The position numbers and the translations under genes were made by a program. The notes under the pieces were generated by a model. The model saw only the letters and a list, made by a program, of their open reading frames with translations, was not told the origin of the DNA and made no database searches. DNA of 64,000 nt from Cryptomeria japonica (taxonomy: Eukaryota > Streptophyta > Pinopsida > Cupressales > Cupressaceae): positions 477,053,508 through 477,117,507 of the forward strand of contig NC_081405.1 of assembly GCF_030272615.1 (NCBI RefSeq), in the 5' to 3' direction. Positions 34,342-48,700 of the stretch are shown in pieces (the stretch's first letter is position 1; each line of letters begins with the position of its first letter).

Positions 34342-37259
34342 CTAAGTCTCTACCCATTGTGGTATGACTCCAAGCTGATCTCTGAGATATTCAAAAGTCT
34401 CCTTAGGCAAAGTTTTAGTGAAAATATCCGCAATCTTCTCTTTAGTATTCACATAAACCAGTTTTATCTCCTTTGCTTCAACTTTTTCCCTTAGAAAATT
34501 CAGTTTGATAGAAACATGTTTTGTTTTAGAATGTAACACCAGATTCTTAGATATATCAATTGCTGTAGTGTTATCACAATAGATAGTACTAGGTTCCTTT
34601 CATTTTACCTTTATGTCTTTCAACATTTTCTTAAGCCATCGTACTTGTGTATAGTTAGTTGTTGCTGCAACATATTCTGATTCTACTATTGATAAAGATG
34701 TACAACTTTGTTTCTTACTCAACCAAGAAACTAGTTTGTTTCCAAGAAAGAATTCTCCGCCAGTGGTGCTTTTTCTATCATCCACATCTCCTGCCCAATT
34801 TGCATCTGTGTATGCGCATAATTCAAAGTTTTCATCTCTAGGATACCATAATCCAAGATTTATAGTGCCTTGTAAGTACTAGAAAATCCTTTTTACTGCT
34901 GATTTATGATTTTCTCTAGGATTACTTTGTAATCTTGAAACAATACATACTACATTCATAATATCAGGTCTGGTTTGTGTCAAATATAGTAAACCTCCTA
35001 TCATAGATTTGTATCTAGTTGGATTAATAGGTGTAGATTCATCCCTTTGTGATAATTTGTCATTTGTTGTCATAGGTGTGCTTACCGATTTAGAGTTCTC
35101 CATCCCAAATTTATTCAATAACTCTTTTAAGTATTTGGATTGACTCAAGAATATACCCTTATCAGTCTGTGAAATCTGCAATCCTAAAAATAAATTTATT
35201 TCTCCAATCATAGACATTTCAAATTCTTGCTGCATTTTAATAGAAAATTCCTTACATAATCCATCTTCTCCTGCAAAGATTATATCATCAACAAATACTT
35301 CTATAATCAAGATGTCATCATTAGTTACTTTATAATATAAATTGTTGTCTGCATTTCCTTTAGTAAAACCAATCTTTAAAAGATACTTATCCAATCTTAC
35401 ATACCAAGCTCTTGGAGCTTGTTTTAGTCCATACAGAGTTTTTCTTAACTTGCAAACCATATCATTGTCATCTGTCAAAGAAAATCCATCAGGTTGTTCA
35501 ATGTATACTTCCTCTTCAAGATCTCCATTCAAAAATGCACATTTAATATCCATTTGATAAACTTTGTAGTTCTTGTGTGCTACAAAAACCAAAAATAATC
35601 TAACTGCCTCAATTCTAGCTACTAGTGCAAAGGTTTCATTGTAATCAACACCTTCTTTCTGAGAATATCCCTTACACACTAGTCTTTCTTTATTTCTGAC
35701 AACCTTACCATCTTCATTAAGTTTGTTTCTAAATACCCATTTGGTTCCAATTACATTTTTATCTTTAGGCCGGGGAACTAATGTCCAAGTGTTGTTTTTC
35801 TCAATTTGTTCTAATTCGTCTTCCATAGCTTTAATCCAAAATTTATCTTCACATGCCTCATTAACAGATGATGGTTCAATTTGAGAAATAAGACATACCT
35901 CTTCATTTGCCAATCTTCCTCTTGTCATAACTCCTTTAAACTTGTTTCCAATTATCTGATCTTCAGAATGATTCAGTCTTACATACCGGGGTGTCTTAGT
36001 TTGTTGTTGTTCCTCAATTACTATGGAATCCTCAGATGATACCGGGGTAACTGGATCTTCATTTTGTACCAGTGGATTTAGAGTAGGTTAATTTGTCAAA
36101 ATTTCTATTGCCAGTTCAGAGTCTATATACCTTGAAGTTCCTCTAAATTGTTCATCAATCTTTACATTTGTACTCTCAACAATTTTCTACAATCTCTTGT
36201 TAAAACATCTATATGCTTTGCTCTTAGATGAATAACCAGGAAATATTCCTTCATCACTTCTAGGATCAAATTTTCCAATATGCTCATCTCTTTTGATATA
36301 ACATTTACTTCCAAAAATTCTAAAATACTTAAGAGTAGGAGTATTACCAAACCATAGTTCATGAGGGGTCTTACCGGTTTCACCTTTGATGTGAACTTTG
36401 TTAAATGTATAGACCACTGTGTTGACTGCTTCTCTCCAATACACATGTGGTAGGTTTGCTTCTGATAACATACTTCTTGCTGCATCCAAGATAGTTCTAT
36501 TTTTCCTTTCAACAACTCCATTCTGCTGTGGTGTCTGTGGTGCTGATAGCTATCTTTTGATTCCATTCACTTCACATAATGTATTAAATTCCTTAGATGT
36601 AAATTCACCTCCTTGATCTGATCTTAAACACTTGATTTTCTTACCGGTTTCATTTTCAACCAGTGCTTTGAACAGTTTGAACTTTCCAAGTGCTTCTGAT
36701 TATTCTTTGAGAAAAGTAACCCAACACATTCTAGAATAGTCATCAATGATTGGCATGAAATATCTATCACCTTGTAAGCTTTTAGTTCTAGCTGGACCAC
36801 ATAAATCAGTATGAATCAAATCAAGAGCATTATTTGATTTTTCTAGAGTACTGATCTTTACCATGCAATCAAAGTTTACATGACAGAGTCTCTTATGCCA
36901 TAGCCAACTTTCATCTATATGTGCAATTAAGCATGTCTTTTCATTATTATTCAAATGAAAGATATTACCTCTAGTCTAATTACCGGTTGCAATTTCCAAA
37001 CCAGTTTTGTTCATGATTTTGCATTTTCCATTTTTAAATTGTAACTGAAAACCTTTCTCAACTAACTGACCAACACTCAAAAGATTATGCTTTAATCCTT
37101 CAACACAGTAGACATTGTCAATGTTATGCTTACCATCAAGAGATATTGAACCCTTATCTTTGATTGAAAAAGATTTGTCATCTCCAAATCTCACTAAGCC
37201 TCTATAGTATTCTTGAAAGTTCAATAATTTACCTTTGTCTCCTATCATATGATGTGAGC
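34342..37259 (-). pseudogene. TE6 pol: integrase, RT, RNase H (3' part of the polyprotein)
   Basis: RNase H ends at 34342 (KTLPKETFEYLRDQLGVI then stop). RT spans about 35930-34880 in one frame of 349 codons, with the catalytic FVDD at about 35281-35292 and copia motifs [14 protein letters not shown] and [12 protein letters not shown]. Integrase is about 36960-36190 and GAG-pre-integrase WLWHKRLCHVNF about 36905. The protease tail SHHMIGDKGK abuts the TE7 insertion at 37259. RT is the best-preserved enzyme domain in the window; few stops. Confidence 0.9.
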
Positions 37260-40200
37260 TGTAATGCCCCGCCAGGAAACCCCTAAGGGTTTAAATTAAA
37301 AACACTCAAATAGAGTGTAAATTTTTTTTTTTATATAATAATTAAGAGTGTTAATGAAGAGGTTACAATATTAAGATAAATTGAAGTTAACTCAATTCAT
37401 TATTAGACACGACATTAAATGACAATGGAGATGATCTGTCAACTTAGATATCACAGCGGAAGGCTCAGCCAATCCTAAGGAGTTTCCTAACGCGATTACA
37501 TAACCTTACACCTAACTCAACTTGCGTCATTAGATCTATTAAATTGGGTAACTTAATTTCGGGATAACGCATAGATCTTGATTAATGGTTTGGCATCTTC
37601 GAATTTTAGGAATCGATCATCTACTTCGGGTGGATAGGAGGCCCTTGATAGGTTATTTAATTAATGCACTTTATTTTCATAATTTCATTAAGAGGTCTTC
37701 CAAAAGGGTTCATGCTTTTAATATAGAGAGGTTCATTCCTTGGGTTTGGGGTATCCATTCACAAATGATTTCATCCTTTAATGTGTTAATAATAGGCTTA
37801 ATGAGATTTATACATTTAAGGTTAAACTATGATTAGTAAAGCGAGGTTTCCTTCATTTGACTTTAAAATTTTCACCCACATTTGATACCTCTTTTAAAAT
37901 AGTAAACAATATGGTTAATACGATAAATTTGTTTCTTTCGGATTAACTTCCGTGAGTAGAGTGAGGACTCTTCTTTTGTTTTCATATTTAACCAACTAAT
38001 GAGTTGAAATTCTTTTATGAAAGGTATAATGTGCATAGCCATGGAATTCATTTGAAGGGTTAATAATGCAATAAGTAGACTAACTTCATTAAGATGGATA
38101 TGCATTAGGCCACACGAGAACATCTTTTAAATTAAAGTATCGTTAACTAGATGACAATCAACATTTCAAGATTAGAATAATTAAAATCACGGTGACACTC
38201 TCTCTTAGGATTAAAATACAATTTCCTGATTTCATATCACTTTTTTTTTCTTTTTGTTAAATGAACTTAAAATGAGGGAGATAATTTTACTAAGTTAAAT
38301 GTAAAAACCACAAGCCAATTACTCTCCCATTTAGATTTATTTTGGCAATCACGAGGGATTCCTTTTATAAGGGATTAAAATATGGATATCTAATTGAGTT
38401 CGCACTATTATAAGTTAAACTAGTGAGGATTATTGATTTATAATTACAACATGAATTACTAAGTATATTCATCCAATATACAACATGAATTACCTAATTG
38501 AGTCCACACGATTATCATTTTACTCTAGTGAGGAATATAGTTAAGGTTAAAGCGTGAAATAACTTAATGAATCATCCAATGCAATGAAGCATAATTAACA
38601 TGGCGTGAATTTCATTCACTAAGGCAAAAGGATAGATGTTGATATGATGTTCAACCTTTAGATTTCAATCTAGGAATGGTGACATAAATTTTAACTTTGT
38701 TTCCTTTTTACGTCCATTCCATTTATATACTTAATAACAAGTTAATCCAATAAAGAAAACTAGCAAGGTTCCTTCCATTATTACTACGTTCATTTAACCT
38801 TATCAAAATACTCCTTTCCACAACTCTAATTACAATATTTTAAATGCTTGCCATAACCATGATTCACCAAGTTTTATGAACTTAAATAACTACATTTATC
38901 CATATGAATAATGTCATGCACTTAAATTTGAATTCATTAAATTTCCACCATACACTCATGCAAGAAATACAACCATCCATGATAATTTAAAACATAAAAC
39001 AAGCACGCTATAAACATCACATAACACAGATATGATCTCGGAGTTCACCCCGGATGGGCTACATCTCCGGGTCTGCTCAACTGCAAGACCCTTTTGGTAT
39101 TATATCGTTAGAAATACATGATTTATAAGTCTTTACATCTTTGCCTCTTAGGCGAACTCAACCAATAAACAATAGACACCTCATTCGGAGTTTACATAAT
39201 GATCCCTTCTAGAGTGGATCCAACTGAAACACTTCAAAGCAAAAACAAGGATTTCTTAACTGGTGGCACCTTAAATGGAGACTTGACCGACGTTGGTCAG
39301 ACAAAGGCATTCAGAAGACGGTGACCCAACATACCTATCTAGGCCATGCTATTATAACAAACGCATCAAATTTCCAAAATAATAAGCCATGCTCAAGCGT
39401 TAACGGGTAATTACAACACTCTCTCAAGTTGGCTTAAACATCTAAACAAATTAATTAATCCTTAGAAGAAACACTAATGACAAGTTGGTTCACGACAATA
39501 GTCTAGCCCCTTCTCTAACAACTCAAAAAAAATTCTCCTTTTTCTATAAGAACAAATTACATTGAGAGCGACTGAAGAAATGGAAAAGCATTACCGAGCT
39601 AAAACAAGCTTCTATTGCATACATTTAAAAATTAAAGACCATTCCCTCCACTCGATTTACTCATTATCATATAATTAATTATCATTCGATTTAAAATCAC
39701 AATGAAAGTCATTGTTTTATTAAAGCCCAAAAATACATATATGTAATTAATGATATTGGTTAAATAAATGCTATCTATTTTAGCATGTATTATAATATAA
39801 GCATTTATTCTCTCTTTTTTTTTTTGTTGTTAAAAAAAAACATTATATTTCTAAACCAAAATCCCAACTCCTTTTTTTTTTTCTTATAACACAAATATTA
39901 CCTGATATAAACCTATTTTAATAAGCATCTCTTTTTTTTTGTAAACACCATGAAAACCCCAAAACCGAGTTTTAATCATGCTTAAAATCGCCAAGTGAAA
40001 ATAATAATAAAAAAAAACATTTTAAAAGTTAAAAATGGCAGCCAAACCCTAGCCGAGCCGAGCCCTAACCGCAGGGAACTGCGGCCACCATGACGGGCGC
40101 AGCCGGGGGTTCTGCGTCCGCCATGGGGGACGCAGTCCCTACAGCTCCCCCACACAGTGGTGCCGGAAGGGGCTGCGGCCTCCAAAGGAGACGCAATCCC

Positions 40201-41955
40201 CTTCGGCCCCCACTGTGTGTGGGCGCCGATGGTAACTGCGAGCAGCACGCGCGGGGAGGGGCGGGTTGAGCTTCGGCTCCCCCCCCCGTAACCCCTAAAT
40301 TTACATTATTTTTGTTTGTTTTTTTTTTTTTGTTATTTTTTGGATTTGATTCTCAATCCAAGATAAACTATATATATATTTTTTTTGCATAAAATTTTAG
40401 CAAGAATGAAATGCTCCATTATTGCCCCATTCATTTTTTTTTTAAAAAATTTTTACAGGTCTTTTCATTTCCAGATTCACCCAAAACTCCATAATAGAAC
40501 AAACATCTCCACATCGGGTTTTTAAGCCACCAAATCTATTAAGAACAAGAGTTTTATTCAAGAACAATCCAAGTTTGGAAGTAAACTGAAACTAAACTTC
40601 AAACATTCATGGGTAAAACTAATTTTTTTTTTTGTAATCAACAAATAAATAAGGTAGTGGATTCGAATCCTACCTCAAAATGCAATTTCCAGGCATGAAT
40701 CTTGATAAAATGCTTCCCATTCTGCTGCTCCCATCCAAATCTTCCATTTTTCTTCAAAAAAACTCCCAAAACCCAGAACCCCCAAAATGTCTCCCAAAAC
40801 TAGGTTAAAAAGAAAAAGCCCTAATTTTGCCCTAATTTCAATTTCGAATTTAGGGTTTTATTTCTAAAATACAATAAATGAAAATCCAAATGGGAATCAT
40901 TCATTCCCTCCTTGTTCATTTTTCTTTTAAAATTTAAAAGCTTCTATTTCATATTCAACTTTAATTTAATTTACTGAAAATCAAACTTTTATATTTTATC
41001 AACTATACAAGTAAGAAGAAATAATTTCTTTTAAATAATAATAATTTTCCCTTTTCCCTCCAAATGCGAAAATGCGTAATTTATTGCTATCTCCCAAATG
41101 TCTTTTAAATTTTTCCTTTCCAAAAACGCATAATCTCATTAAATTCATTATTTTAAAATTAGCTATTAAATTAACTCGCTACAACATAATAAAACGACAT
41201 TTTTAAATAAATGACTAATCTAATGCAAGAGTTTAATTTATTCTAATTTCTCGACTACAAATGCATAAAAGTTACAAATGCGTAAACGAGCACGCTAACC
41301 CAAGTTAAATACCTTAAGCTTACTACATCAATAATTTAAAGTGGTCTCTTAAATTAATGTTTAATCATATAAAGGAAGCTACCCAATTTAAATTTCTAAA
41401 TTCCTAATGTGCTCGTCTACTCATAAATTTTGAATTTAATACTTAGGATAACAAACCTCACTTACCCCGCGCAAGGCATGCAAATCGAGGAAGTCCTCCA
41501 AGTCTCTCGACACGCATCCCAATAAAACGTGAGCTCCATGAATCCACGCACGATGCTCACCTAACCATGGCTAAGGCAAGACGAGCGTTATATGACCACT
41601 AATTCCGAATTCAAAAGATGAAAGGGCATACTCAACCTTGCAAATTCCAAAGGAGATGAACCTTGCCCTAAGCGATGTTGTACCTACAATCTCCTGCACC
41701 CATGAATTCATACAAGCATGCATATACAAATACATATTCAATGAAGACGTCAGCTCAAGATTTATCACAAGGGTTAGGAACAATTACATTTACACGAAAA
41801 TCGATGCAAAAGCACAATAATAAGTATGCACAATTTATTTATATTATCTAAACTACACATTGCATATCGGTTAATCTACCATTCAAGAATGTCACATAGG
41901 AAGTAAATCAAGGTTAAATGGGTTTTAAAAGTCCGACTAGGGTATGGGCATTACA
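37260..41955 (-). repeat. TE7 left (3') LTR, 4.7 kb
   Basis: TGTAATGCCC...GGGCATTACA. It is AT-rich with long T runs, apart from a GC-rich island at about 40040-40290. The palindrome GGATTCGAATCC lies at 40659-40670. Minus-strand open frames in it (for example 39982-40248) come from the GC-rich island and are not supported as genes. Confidence 0.95.
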
Positions 41956-44900
41956 TTCTCCCCCCCTAGGTTCCGACTTACTCCTGGAAGTCGCAAAGTT
42001 AAACGGAAGTCCTGCAACACTTATTAGTCCTTAAACTCACTTAACAATTATCAATTTGCACAAACAACTATTTAGTCAACAATTTAAAACATTATTCATC
42101 AACAAAAATGCACCTAGCATCATTCACACCTTCAAATATTCTATAATTTACACTCAATCATAGCAAGGATATGAGACTTTTCCTTTTTTTTATGTCACCA
42201 ATTTCAAAGCAATCAAAATATATAAGCACAGTTATCATACTCATTTATCAAACATGACAAGAAAAATACGCTCTCAAGGTCAATTTCTTTCACCAATTCA
42301 TTTCTTTCACAAAACTTTATCGCATAAAACTAGCCTCAAATAACAATTTCTACCACCAAGTTACTTTTCAACAAATAAGGACAATGTAAGAACTCAATTG
42401 TTACATTTTTCAGACATACAAGATCCTTTCCAATGACTATGCCCCATAACATAGTGACAAGTTAGTACCATTTAATCCATGATTACACATAATATCCATC
42501 CACAATACTGGTTTGCACAACACAACAGGCCACATGTGAGCATGTCTAATGCTCGGTCAAAGGTAACATATATGATCCACATCTCAATGCCTGCTCTCAG
42601 AACAAATACATGATCAACAAATATCCAACATCTCACTTGAGGGCTTGATGGTGCTAGGGTACACCATAGCGGTGCTTCCTTCCATACAAGTCCCTCGTGA
42701 ATATCCCTTGTTGTGTAAGGTGTTTAGCCTCCAAGAGATAGTCACCACTCATAGGTAGGTAGTGGATCTTAGCTGTTTTCACAGCCTCACATACCTCCAT
42801 CCTCAAGGTTCCTTGCGTCTACTTCCTCGTATACACTCATCCAAGCCTGTCTCCTATGTTCTTAGAGAGGAATTCACATTACAACACAAGACCAGCATAC
42901 GAAAACAACAAGGATAAACCGGTTTAGCCACTAAAGTACAATAGATTAAAGATAATATTTGTCAATTCCAACAATAAAACAAGAAAATAATTTCCGGATT
43001 TGCAACATCAAATCAAGTAAAATCAAGATCGCAAGATCGTGGCTAAACTGTCAAGGTCAAGGTAAAATAAATTGCTGGCCCACAAGGAAATAAATAAATA
43101 ATTACAAGAAAATCATAATCGCACATTACATCACTACGTGACTAGTAGCTAGCCACCAACGAGGAAGGAAGGAACAATCGTCTAGCTACCCTAGTAGCTC
43201 ATCATGTGGTGTGACCAAGTCACACATCCACATGGCATGGAAGTGTGCACCTCGGCATCACCCCGCATCACGTCGTCATGTGGCATGGCTCTACCCTATA
43301 CCTATTGGTAGGCCGCATGGCGATGTCTACTACATCCCGCATCGTGTCTCAGCACGACATGGCAATACTCCAAGCGGACAAAGCACGCAATGGACGTATC
43401 CCGCATGGCAGTGTACCCCACGGATAAGGCACACGCTGGTCACACTCCGCATAGCGATGTTCCTCTCAGGATACTCGCCGTAAGCCAGAGGTATACATGG
43501 CTAAGGTCTACCCATAAGTCTACCAACACTAGCCTGTTGGTAACTTATGTAGAACAATAACATGCCTCTCATGAAGACAAGGCAACAAATGCTCCAATAT
43601 GCAAGAAAGTACCATGCCTCTCATGAAGACAAGGCAACAAATGCTCCAATGGAATCCAACAATATGCTCAAAAACTATCATCTATATGCTCAAGATAAAG
43701 GATAGGAATAAGGCTGGCACACATGAACCTCATAAATCGGTTCATCACAAGGGGAAGTATTGAGTACACCTATGTTATAGTTTCATTACAAAACCATGCT
43801 TTTCCTCGAAATAGGGAAGCTAAAGTCACTTCGCGTCGACATTACTCATACGCTGTTCATACTATTTCAAGGAACGGTGACTTCTACTACTACCCCTTCA
43901 CATACTTACTTATCAACAACCCGTGGGTTGGCACTCAGTAAGGGAAACAAACAAGCAACATCACATAGATAGGTATGGTTTCCCATACTCATAAACAAAC
44001 ACATTCCCCATGGTTGATTACTTCACCATCCCATGGGCACACAAAGCAAGCACGGGCTTTCTCACAACACACACCGAATAGCACTATTACTGGTTTAGTC
44101 ACATTTACGGGGAGCACTTTACATTATGCTAACATATACTTAAGGGAAGCTTTAATTATGCTTTACACATGAATTCACCAAACAAGGTTTACTCTAGATC
44201 CACGTACTGAAATTTTCAACAATTCAAATTTACACAACGAGATAACATCATTTTAATATCTTTCTCAATCTTCCCTAAGCATTTTCATTCACATTATTAA
44301 CTATGCAATTTCCCTTTTCAAGATAAAAAACTTTCCCCTTTCAATTAGAAGCCCAAAGCAACATAAAATTTCACAGGCATTATAGCAAAACTTCTTCTTA
44401 AATCACTGCATTCTAATTAGTGTTTCAAAAACAACAATTCCTATACTTTAAACGAGAGGAGGAAGAGAGTTGGGAAATCAACTATTTCCTACGAATACAC
44501 AAAAATTTCAAATTCACTCCATATGCTCGGACATAAGTTTATCATTTGAGTTGCACAGTTTTCTCCTTTTTTTTTTTTTTTCTATCCCTTAGGAAGGTTC
44601 CAAAACATCCTAACATGACATTTCTAATCATTATTGCTGCACTATAATGTTCTAGTTTTCCGAACAAGAATTCAAAACAATCAATTTTTCTTTTGTAATA
44701 CAAGTCTTCTAAAGCACAATCACTATTCGTAATATGTTACAATACAATAATACCTCAAATTTAACATTGAAACTTCATAATATGATAAGGAGGTAAACAA
44801 AGAGCTATCTACTAGATTTTACACATTTAGTGCATACAATTCCACAAGTCTTTTATTTACTCCTTTCGAAACATAATAAGGCAATTATCTAATTCCAAAA

Positions 44901-45779
44901 CAAGTTAAATGGTGCGTCATTTAATAGGTCCTAATCACACTAATTGAATAAGCACATAAAACAATCTTTTGAGAAGCACATCAATTTACTCTTGAAGCTA
45001 CTACAGTATGTCCTCTTTTGGTTTTCCTTTCACATCGAACAATTTGCACAAAATCAACTATATGCATATTAAAGCACCTTACTTAAGATGAAATTTATTT
45101 ATATTACTCCTACCAAGCACATGGAGCACCCTTAATGCAACCATACAATTTTCTATCATTAACCAAAAATTAACTCCCAAGTCAATCCCTTTCACATTCT
45201 AAAACACAAAAACGTTATGAGGCTCACACAAGACTCTAGAATATCACCCTTTCTCTTGCAATTAGAAAACTTAAATAAAAGATAACTATACATATCAATT
45301 CCTGTTAATTTACTTAGAGAGAGAAGAGGAAGAGTCATATTCACTCAATTTTCTACAAAATAAGCATTAGCATTTGCCATACTAGTCTTTCAAGTGGACA
45401 ACCATTAAAATAGATCAAAACCATAAACAAGCACATTTCGTACTTTTAGGTTCAAGACATTAACAACCAACTTAGATGGATTAGTCAAAAAGTAAAACAA
45501 GCAAGAATGAAGGTACATATGAATCATTTTCAAAGAAGAGAAGTCATAGACCAAGACCTCAATAGGTAGACAAAACACCCATAATTATTTCCAAAACACC
45601 CACATCAATAAGGTGAAACAAAGTGTGAACACACACGTTACACACAAGAAGGGTCTGTTATATCACACTCTCTCATCAAGGTGGACAAGCATACAACATA
45701 AGATAGACACACACACACCAACTAGGAGCACAAGTGAAACCAGAGATCCCAGTGTTGCAACATGGGCTCTGATACCAAG
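41956..45779 (-). other. TE7 interior without coding capacity
   Basis: No gag or pol motif in any frame. Polypurine tract (minus TAGGGGGGGAGAA) at 41956-41968; primer site TGGTATCAGAGC at 45777-45766. Four diverged copies of CGCATGGCGATGT recur at about 45-base spacing (43314, 43356, 43402, 43448) in a GC-richer block. A 38-base sequence starting CATGCCTCTCATG is repeated at 43561-43598 and 43613-43650. Confidence 0.85.
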
Positions 45780-48700
45780 TATAATGCCCCGCCAGGAAAC
45801 CCCTAAGGGTTTAAATTAAAAACACTCAAATAGAGTGTAAATTTTTTTTTTTATATAATAATTAAGAGTGTTAATGAAGAGGTTACAATATTAAGATAAA
45901 TTGAAGTTAACTCAATTCATTATTAGACACGACATTAAATTACAATGGAGATGATCTGTCAACTTAGATATCACAGCGGAAGGCTCAGCCAATCCTAAGG
46001 AGTTTCCTAACGCGATTACATAACTTTACACCTAACTCAACTTGCGTCATTAGATCTATTAAACTGGGTACCTTAATTTCGGGATAACGCATAGATCTTG
46101 ATTAATGGTTTGGCATCTTCGAATTTTAGGAATCGATCATCTACTTCGGGTGGATAGGAGGCCCTTGATAGGTTATTTAATTAATGCACTTTATTTTCAT
46201 AATTTCATTAAGAGGTCTTCCAAAAGGGTTCATGCTTTTAATATAGAGAGGTTCATTCCTTGGGTTTGGGGTATCCATTCACAAATGATTTCATCCTTTA
46301 ATGTGTTAATAATAGGCTTAATGAGATTTATACATTTAAGGTTAAACTATGATTAGTAAAGCGAGGTTTCCTTCATTTGACTTTAAAATTTTCACCCACA
46401 TTTGATACCTCTTTTAAAATAGTAAACAATATGGCTAATACGATAAATTTGTTTCTTTCGGATTAACTTCCGTGAGTAGAGTGAGGACTCTTCTTTTGTT
46501 TTCATATTTAACCAACTAATGAGTTGAAATTCTTTTATGAAAGGTATAATGTGCATAGCCATGGAATTCATTTGAAGGGTTAATAATGCAATAAGTAGAC
46601 TAACTTCATTAAGATGGATATGCATTAGGCCACACGATAACATCTTTTAAATTAAAGTATCGTTAACTAGATGACAATCAACATTTCAAGATTAGAATAA
46701 TTAAAATCACGGTGACACTCTCTCTTAGGATTAAAATACAATTTCCTGATTTCATATCACTTTTTTTTTCTTTTTGTTAAATGAACTTAAAATGAGGGAG
46801 ATAATTTTACTAAGTTAAATGTAAAAACCACAAGCCAATTACTCTCCCATTTAGATTTATTTTGGCAATCACGAGGGATTCCTTTTATAAGGGATTAAAA
46901 TATGGATATCTAATTGAGTTCACACTATTATAAGTTAAACTAGTGAGGATTATTGATTTATAATTACAACATGAATTACTAAGTATATTCATCCAATATA
47001 CAACATGAATTACCTAATTGAGTCCACACGATTATCATTTTACTCTAGTGAGGAATATAGTTAAGGTTAAAGCGTGAAATAACTTAATGAATCATCCAAT
47101 GCAATGAAGCATAATTAACATGGCGTGAATTTCATTCACTAAGGCAAAAGGATAGATGTTGATATGATGTTCAACCTTTAGATTTCAATCTAGGAATGGT
47201 GACATAAATTTTAACTTTGTTTCCTTTTTACGTCCATTCCATTTATATACTTAATAACAAGTTAATCCAATAAAGAAAACTAGCAAGGTTCCTTCCATTA
47301 TTACTACGTTCATTTAACCTTATCAAAATACTCCTTTCCACAACTCTAATTACAATATTTTAAATGCTTGCCATAACCATGATTCACCAAGTTTTATGAA
47401 CTTAAATAACTACATTTATCCATATGAATAATGTCATGCACTTAAATTTGAATTCATTAAATTTCCACCATACACTCATGCAAGAAATACAACCATCCAT
47501 GATAATTTAAAACATAAAACAAGCACGCTATAAACATCACATAACACAGATATGATCTCGGAGTTCACCCCGGATGGGCTACATCTCCGGGTCTGCTCAA
47601 CTGCAAGACCCTTTTGGTATTATATCGTTAGAAATACATGATTTATAAGTCTTTACATCTTTGCCTCTTAGGCGAACTCAACCAATAAACAATAGACACC
47701 TCATTCGGAGTTTACATAATGATCCCTTCTAGAGTGGATCCAACTGAAACACTTCAAAGCAAAAACAAGGATTTCTTAACTGGTGGCACCTTAAATGGAG
47801 ACTTGACCGACGTTGGTCAGACAAAGGCATTCAGAAGACGGTGACCCAACATACCTATCTAGGCCATGCTATTATAACAAACGCATCAAATTTCCAAAAT
47901 AATAAGCCATGCTCAAGCGTTAACGGGTAATTACAACACTCTCTCAAGTTGGCTTAAACATCTAAACAAATTAATTAATCCTGAGAAGAAACACTAATGA
48001 CAAGTTGGTTCACGACAATAGTCTAGCCCCTTCTCTAACAACTCAAAAAAAATTCTCCTTTTTCTATAAGAACAAATTACATTGAGAGCGACTGAAGAAA
48101 TGGAAAAGCATTACCGAGCTAAAACAAGCTTCTATTGCATACATTTAAAAATTAAAGACCATTCCCTCCACTCGATTTACTCATTATCATATAATTAATT
48201 ATCATTCGATTTAAAATCACAATGAAAGTCATTGTTTTATTAAAGCCCAAAAATACATATATGTAATTAATGATATTGGTTAAATAAATGCTATCTATTT
48301 TAGCATGTATTATAATATAAGCATTTATTCTCTCTTTTTTTTTTTGTTGTTAAAAAAAAACATTATATTTCTAAACCAAAATCCCAACTCCTTTTTTTTT
48401 TTCTTATAACACAAATATTACCTGATATAAACCTATTTTAATAAGCATCTCTTTTTTTTTGTAAACACCATGAAAACCCCAAAACCGAGTTTTAATCATG
48501 CTTAAAATCGCCAAGTGAAAATAATAATAAAAAAAAACATTTTAAAAGTTAAAAATGGCGGCCAAACCCTAGCCGAGCCGAGCCCTAACCGCAGGGAACT
48601 GCGGCCACCATGACGGGCGCAGCCGGGGGTTCTGCGTCCGCCATGGGGGACGCAGTCCCTACGGCTCCCCCACACAGTGGTGCCGGAAGGGGCTGCGGCC

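Noticed and set aside
37585-37836. 83-codon open frame, identical at 46105-46356
   Set aside because: Identity reflects the two LTR copies of TE7. No start context, motif or homology supports a protein.
39982-40248. 88-codon minus-strand open frame, repeated at 48502-48768
   Set aside because: Present twice only because the LTR is duplicated. It sits in a GC-rich island where stops are rare, and no domain is visible.
40653-40675. Possible tRNA gene
   Set aside because: Only a T-arm-like palindrome is present; no acceptor stem, D arm or anticodon arm could be found around it.
43314-43460. Possible CRISPR-like array (regularly spaced short repeats)
   Set aside because: Repeats are only ~13 bases, diverged and few, inside a plant retrotransposon.
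43211-43483. 90-codon open frame in the TE7 interior
   Set aside because: It follows the CGCATGGC repeats and the local GC-rich composition; no recognisable domain.
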